Shown here piece by piece: positions 1 to 6,100 of a stretch of DNA of 7,065 nt. The DNA lies in NCBI GenBank assembly GCA_028699855.1, contig JAQVTV010000048.1, positions 1 through 7,065 of the forward strand. Reading direction: 5' to 3'. The notes under the pieces are model-generated. The model saw nothing but the letters and a program-made list of their open reading frames with translations, did not search any database and was not told the origin of the DNA. This stretch comes from Candidatus Izemoplasmatales bacterium. Lineage in GTDB: Bacteria; Bacillota_I; Bacilli_A; Izemoplasmatales; Hujiaoplasmataceae. Within the stretch, counting starts at the first letter, position 1; every line of letters begins with the position of its first letter. Position numbers and translations under genes: made by a program.

Positions 1-66
1 CATCTGGCGCAATTGCCGAAACCGCCATTAGGCAAGGTTGACACGTTGAAATTGGAAGCGATGTAA
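1..66 (+). CDS. C-terminal end of a probable AMP-forming (ANL-superfamily) acyl-CoA synthetase/ligase, 5' truncated by the window
   Basis: Frame 1 is open from the left edge and ends in TAA at 64-66, giving 21 residues that finish LPKPPLGKVDTLKLEAM. The P-x-x-x-G-K-V-D core is the A10 motif found close to the C-terminus of adenylate-forming enzymes (acyl-CoA synthetases, DltA-type and NRPS adenylation domains). Its lysine, residue 12 of this fragment, contacts the acyl-adenylate in that family, and the distance from motif to stop fits an enzyme ending just after the C-terminal lid domain. The other two plus frames hit stops within 40 bases and show no motif. The gene converges on the giant minus-strand gene, with 74 bases between the two stop codons, so the two need not be functionally linked. 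The substrate cannot be judged from so short a piece. The family call rests on one motif and is moderate. Confidence 0.55.
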   Translation, partial: HLAQLPKPPLGKVDTLKLEAM

Positions 67-102
67 AAAAAAGAACCCTCAAGCGTGACGCTTCAAGGTT
101 CT
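65..102 (-). terminator. Rho-independent terminator of the giant RCC1/InlB gene
   Basis: Read on the minus strand, bases 102 down to 72 form a 14-position stem (arms 102-89 and 85-72) with a 3-base TCA loop. The stem has one G-U wobble and one G-G mismatch, with GAACC/GGTTC at its base and AAGCG/CGCTT at its top. It runs straight into eight T's (bases 72-65). On the plus strand the same wobble becomes a C-A mismatch and no T-tract follows, so it works leftwards only. It lies 39 bases beyond the giant gene's stop, and its T-tract overlaps the TAA of the convergent gene. Confidence 0.85.
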
Positions 103-110
103 CGAGATGC

Positions 111-140
111 GCACCCCAAGGTATTTGGGGTGCTTTGTTT
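111..140 (+). terminator. Rho-independent terminator of the convergent plus-strand gene
   Basis: Bases 111-119 (GCACCCCAA) and 125-133 (TTGGGGTGC) form a perfect 9-bp GC-rich stem with a 5-base loop. TTTGTTTTT follows at 134-142, so the tract runs into the giant gene's stop codon at 141-143. On the minus strand the hairpin is followed by GCATCTCGAG with no T-run, so the plus direction is clearly preferred. It lies 44 bases beyond the synthetase stop codon. Confidence 0.8.
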
Positions 141-3100
141 TTAGGGAAGGTCGACTTTGGCGTAGAGCGTGAGATGTTCTGCAGGCATGAAATAGTCGGA
201 TAACGGAATGCTCCACTCGGAATCGAGGAACCAGCCGGCAAAGGTTCCGCTCTCAAGGAAAGGATCTCTCAAACGGATGACTGACCCATACTCAAGCGGG
301 TCCAGAACGGTGGTTTCTCCGAGCACATCCAGGGTGATTTGGTAGGTGTTTGTCTCCCATATGGCATAGACACGAATATCATTTGCCGGCATCGTCAAAG
401 CATTCAAAGGAAGTAAGCCTTCTTTGTCGTAGGCCCAGTATAAGAATGTATGACCGTCTTTTTCCGGAGTGGGAAGTTCGGAAATGAGCGAGCCATAAGT
501 GATGTATTCTGACGCGATCTTCACATAGATCGTGATATCAATCGGTACGGGAGCAGGATACACAGCGGCGAAGCCATTACCGAGTTCAGAGTTTTCGTTA
601 TTGCCCCACGTCAGCAAGCGGTTATCTGAGGTCAAGGCAATCGAATGTTGGAATCCCGCTACGACAAACCGGAGACTTTCTCCCTCGCGCAAGCGAAACT
701 GATTGGTCACATCAACCGCCTTTGAGTCTGCGTTGCTCACATAGCCGATTTGATTCATGGTATTGTGGCCGAAGGCGATGACTTTTCCGGAATTCGTCGA
801 GACGAAACCATGTGCCCCGCCAAAGCGATATGAAGTAATTGAATCGGTTCCGAGCAAGGTGAGAAAATCGGGGACGAGGGCAGGCTTGCTCTGGTTAATG
901 TTGGGATTATAGTTGCCTCTAGTGCCCCATTCGAACAGCCGATCCTCTGAGGATAATGCCACGCTATATCGATACCCACCGTGGATATCGATGATGAACT
1001 CGTCATTCAGATAGTCAAAGCGCGATGTGATGTCGATGGGGACATTTGTGTCGATGGAAGTGCCATCACCGAGTTGGTACCCCGCGTTTTTACCGGTGGA
1101 GAGCACACGGTGTTGACTCGTGAGAATGAGGGTGTGATCGTACCCTAAAGCGATTTTTTCTATGGTTTCTTCAGGAAGCAGAATGGATGCGTAATCGATT
1201 TCAAGAGGAACAGAGGAAGAAGCGACTGTGCCATTGCCGTATCGTCCGTCATTGGCGCCCCACATGAAGATTCTCCCCTTTAGGGTACGAATGGCAGCGG
1301 TGCGATAATTGGCCATCACTTCGATGATTTCATCATCCGGATCAAGGGTGATGTAACTGGAGAGATCGATGGTGCCTTCCATGTTGATGGGATCGCTTTC
1401 GTCAAACGCATAATACCGCCCGGAGGTCAAGACTCTGCCCTCAGAGGTATAGATGACGATAAAGGCGTTTCCGAGGGCCACTTTCAAAACCTTTTCATCT
1501 TGATGCAGTCCATAATGATCCGTGATGTCTGTGAATCTGCGAATCCAGTCGGGATTCGTGGGATCAGCGAGACCATAGCTGTTCGTGCCCGCGTAGAGCA
1601 GTCTTCCGTCTTGAGTGACGGCTGCCGAGCCTGCCATGCCGGCCACGACTTCGATGATATCATCTCCCGTTTCAAGCGGCAGTGCGCCGACATCCATCGG
1701 TGTATAACCGATTTCTTTCAGCATGTCAAAGTCGTGTTTGTCGCGTGCGCCCCACGCAAGCATACTCCCCATGAATGTACGGGCGAGGACAGATGATTCG
1801 GATGCTTCCAATTGGACGATATAATCTCCCGGAGCGAACGCGAACTTATGCGTCACATCAATCAGGATGGACGATTGCTTCGAGCCGTCAAGCAACAGGG
1901 TATTGCGATCATTCGATCCGGACACGAAGACTTTACCCATTTTTGTCGCGATGACCATGAAACCACCGTTATCGAAGTTGATCCTTCCGCCAAAGACAAC
2001 GTCGGTGATTTCATCTTCCGGATCGAGATTCAAGGAATCGGTGATTTCGATGGGTTCCGTCACGACGGGGGAGGAGGTTCCGAGTCCTAGTTGGCCACAT
2101 TGATTGAGACCGAAAGTGAAGATCCGTCCCATACTCGTTTGAATGAGGGTGCTGTAGTTCCCGGAATAGACTTTAAGGATCGTTTCTTCATCAAGGAGAA
2201 TCGGGAAATCAAGGGAGTGAATACCGAGATTTTTACCGAAATTCGTCGTATTTCCCAAGGTTCCATAGAGATTGTGCCCGCCTCCAAAAAGCTGTCCGTC
2301 GGAGGTGCGGAAGAAATATGTCCATGGACTCATCGCCAAATCGGTGATCTGACCATCGGGTTCCGGGGAGATCGGATTGACGCGCATCGGCGCATCGATG
2401 ATCGACGTTTGAGTCGCGCCAAAGTAATAGGTTTTTCCCAGTGAGGTTCTCACGTATGTGATGGTGTGAGCGGATTTGAAATCGACGATGACTTCACCGG
2501 CTTCCAATCCGAAACGTGATGTGATATCTCTGGGTAATGCAAGATATTCATAGGAAAAGACGCTCAAACCAAGTTCGCCCTGGGAGTTGTTTCCCCATGT
2601 GAAGAATCTTCCGGATGAAGTGAGGGCAGAAGAGAACAACGCTCCAGCCTCAATGGCGATGACTTTCTCTCCCGGATTCAAATTGAAACGACTCGTGATT
2701 TCTCGAGATGAAAACGCAGAACTATCTGAGACGAATGGATAGGAGGGCACGATGATATTGCTGCCGCCTTGACCCCAAGAACTATCTCCCCAAGTGAAGA
2801 CCTTTCCGAGATTGGTCAAAGCGATACCATGGTACATGCCGGTAGCGATATCGATGTAATATTCTCCTTTTTCGAGTGCCGGAAATACATCGGTGACATC
2901 CAATGGCGTACTTTCATGTTTTGAGAAGCCAAGCTCATTGAGCAGGTTATCTCCAAAGGCGAGCGTGCGGCCATAGGTGGTGATGATGAAACTGGCGAAC
3001 GCACCTGCGCTAATCTCTTTGACGCTTTCACCTTGAAGCAGGTTGAGTTGACGGGAAAGGTTATATGGCGTGGTGCGGTTGCCAACCGACCCACTTCCCG

Positions 3101-6100
3101 TTGATCCCATGATTCCCAGTCCCCATGAAAAGGCGCGACCCAATGATGTTTTGAGCAGGGTATGATTGTCCCCTGATGCGATTTCGATCGGTGTCTCACC
3201 GGGCAAGAACGAAAAGAGCGCGGTGATATCGACGGCATTTCCGTTGTAGATGGAATCACTGCCCAGTTCCCCATCAGGTCCGTATCCGAGGGTGAGGACG
3301 CGATGATACGTGGTCAGCACAATGGTGAAAAAGTCACCTGATGATAGACTCAGCGGTTGTTCGCCCGGTTGAAGATTCAGGCGGGAAGTGATATCCATCG
3401 GAATGTCTCGAGAAAGGGTTTCAATATGTTCGAATACGCCACTTCCACTGACCACAGTTTCGCCACCACAGAAGAAGAGACGTCCGTTGGAAGTCAGGGC
3501 CAAGGTGTGCGTGTATGAGGCGAAGATATCGATAATGGTCTCATCGGCTTCAAGCGGAAAGTGACTTGTGATGTTGGTTGGCGTGGTGAGGTGTGACGGG
3601 GACCCTGTTCCGAGTCTTCCGAGGTATTGTGCGCCGAAAGCATATAGATTACCTGACTCGGAGAGCACATAGGTGACATAAGCAGCTGTTTGAATCTTGA
3701 CAATTTGATCTCCAGAATCCAAGGATAACAGATCAGTGATTTTCCCCGATCGCCCGGCGGTTTGCCCGTAGTGATTGTAGCCGAAGGCATAGACATTGCC
3801 CAAAGACGACAAGAAGACCATATGATCGAAGCTGACTGAGCAATCGACGATGGTTTCCCCTGGTTCAAGGTCGAACATGTCTGTGATGTCAATCGGTTCA
3901 TAAAAATCGAAATAATCCTGATTTTCAGTGCCATATCGATCTCCCCACATCAATATCTTGCCCGATGTGGTGATGCCGATGGTGCGATATTCTCCGGTAT
4001 AGATTTTCTCAAAAGTAGGCGATTCACGATCATACAACTCGATGGCATAATCGTTGATACTCCATTTCGCGTAGAGCGTGACACCGCAAGCGGGCATTCG
4101 TTGGTAATCAAAAGGTTGCGTCAATTGATCATCGAGATACCATCCCGCAAAGGTGTATCCAAAACGAATCGGAGTTTTGAGTTCTTCAATCCGTTCATGA
4201 TAGTGGTAATGGTCCATATTGATGGTCAAACCACCCATCGTGACATATGCAAACTCATAGTAGAGGGTTTCCCATTTTGGATACAGTGATATCAATCCGA
4301 GCGGCAGATTTTCAGGATTGAATGGTGATGAAAAATGACTGTCCAAAAAGTAACCATGGAAGACTTTTCCGATTTGTGCAGGTTCAGGTAAACCGATAAA
4401 ATCGGCGAAGTCATAGGATTGGTTGAAAATGGACCCGTGGAAAGTCATTTCTTTAGGGGCGAGAACAGGATCTGTCGTTCCGTTACCGAGAGAACGATTT
4501 GTATTGGCTCCAAAGGCATAGATTCGGCCATCATCGGTCCATAGGAAACCGTTGCGATCCGTGATGAAGAGTTTTTGGAATTTGGATCCTTCAAGGTTGA
4601 CTAATAACGAAATATCGATGGGCGTGGCATAAGAATATAGGTCATTGGATCCAAGATAGAATGATGAGGAAGACGACCCATGGGCATAGACTTTTCCTAG
4701 GTTGGTCAGGACGTAGTTTTGTTGGTAGAAGTCGATGTCGATGATCATTTCTCCCTCTTCGAGGGTATAGTTAGGTGTCAAATCTTCGACTAAGGCATTG
4801 TATGCGCGATCGTAATTAGCGTCCACAGTGAAGTGAACCAAGGACAAGACGCGACCTGTGGAGGTGAGGACGTGGATTTTGTTCATATCCCACGATGTGC
4901 GCACGCTGATATCGACGATGGTTTCATCCTCAAGAAGTTCCAGACGACTCGCAAGATCGACCGGCGATGGGCGTTGTGCACCATCAAGAATTTTGCCGGT
5001 GAACTCAGTGCCCCAAGCATATACACGGCCGAAGTTCGTATGAATGATCCCGCGGTTCATGAACAGGATTTCTTCTCCTTCAGCGAGGTTGAAGAAGTGG
5101 GTCATATCAATGAACAGTTCATGGGATACGAAGGGAGTCCAAAGAGTCGTGCTCCCTTGTTTATATGCGATTGCATAATCAATGGTACCGCACATTAGAA
5201 TTCGTTGGTGGCTCGTAACGACCACTGCGGTATATTGAGCGGGATAGTTTGTCAAACCGTGACTGAAGGATGGGCGTTCGAATGCAAAGACATCAGTGAT
5301 TGATTCATCTAGGTCAAGCACGATAAGGTCCGTGATTTCAGTGATCTGATATTTTGTATTCGTTACGGTGTTGGTGCGGTAATACTCTGTCGGAAAACCT
5401 AAACTGAAAATTCTCCCCGATTCTGCGAGGAAGATCAAGGGACCATACTCGGTAATCTTGATGATGCGATCTTCGGGATCCAAATTGAAGAAATGGGTGA
5501 TGTTTGTCGGTAGGGGAGATCCATAATGGGGCGTTGTGGTGTATTCTCCCGTTGTGTTGTTTCCCCACACAAAGACATCGCCTTCCTCCGACAGGGCGAA
5601 CATCAACGTACCGCTTCGATGCACGAGGGAGGTAAAAGTGAGCGGTTGGTCTTCATAGAGCAGGATTTGAATAGATTGATCTTGTTGCACGGTTTTGGCG
5701 AAATAGAGCAAGTTCTGTGCGGGCATGGTGTTGGGAAGGGTGGCTGGAATTGTGAATCCCTGATCGCGATACCAGCCTTGGAGTTGGTGCCCGGGGATAC
5801 TCTCAGGTGCGCTGATGGCAAAACCATAGCGATACTTTTCCGAAGAATAAACCGTTGCGGCTTTGATGGCATATGGCATGAAAACCGGATACGACGTATC
5901 GTCCATTTCACCCCGAATCAACAACCTGTGCTGGGATGTCAAAAGCAAGATGGCCTGATCCTGGATGATCAGGGAATCGATGTCTTCACCTGAACCGAGC
6001 GATATTTCGTGACTCAGGTTCAAAGGAGTGAGAGAAATCGCCTCTCCCCAAGCGAAGACGCGATCGAGGCTTGTGATGACACACGCGATTTTCTCGGCAA

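Noticed and set aside
141..200. LPXTG-type sorting signal at the C-terminus
   Set aside because: The protein ends LYAKVDLP directly after the InlB repeat, with no LPXTG, hydrophobic segment or basic tail.
2816..3274. Minus-strand open frames of about 150 codons in another frame (also 3494-3934)
   Set aside because: They overlap conserved RCC1 blades in the main frame; the translations are Ser/Pro/Arg-rich with no recognisable pattern, so they are shadows.
522..4022. CRISPR or DNA-level satellite array, prompted by recurrent short motifs such as GTGATATCGATGG
   Set aside because: The recurrences are the back-translation of the PIDIT protein motif, spaced by variable blade lengths, with no conserved direct repeats longer than about a dozen bases noticed by eye.
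5526..5993. Plus-strand open frame of 155 codons, and similar ones at 1500-1796, 1812-2090, 2091-2444, 4833-5198 and 6414-6713
   Set aside because: They lie wholly antisense to the giant coding frame, show no family motif, have no coherent spacing or ribosome binding sites, and their composition is what the complementary strand of a long repeat-coding frame gives.
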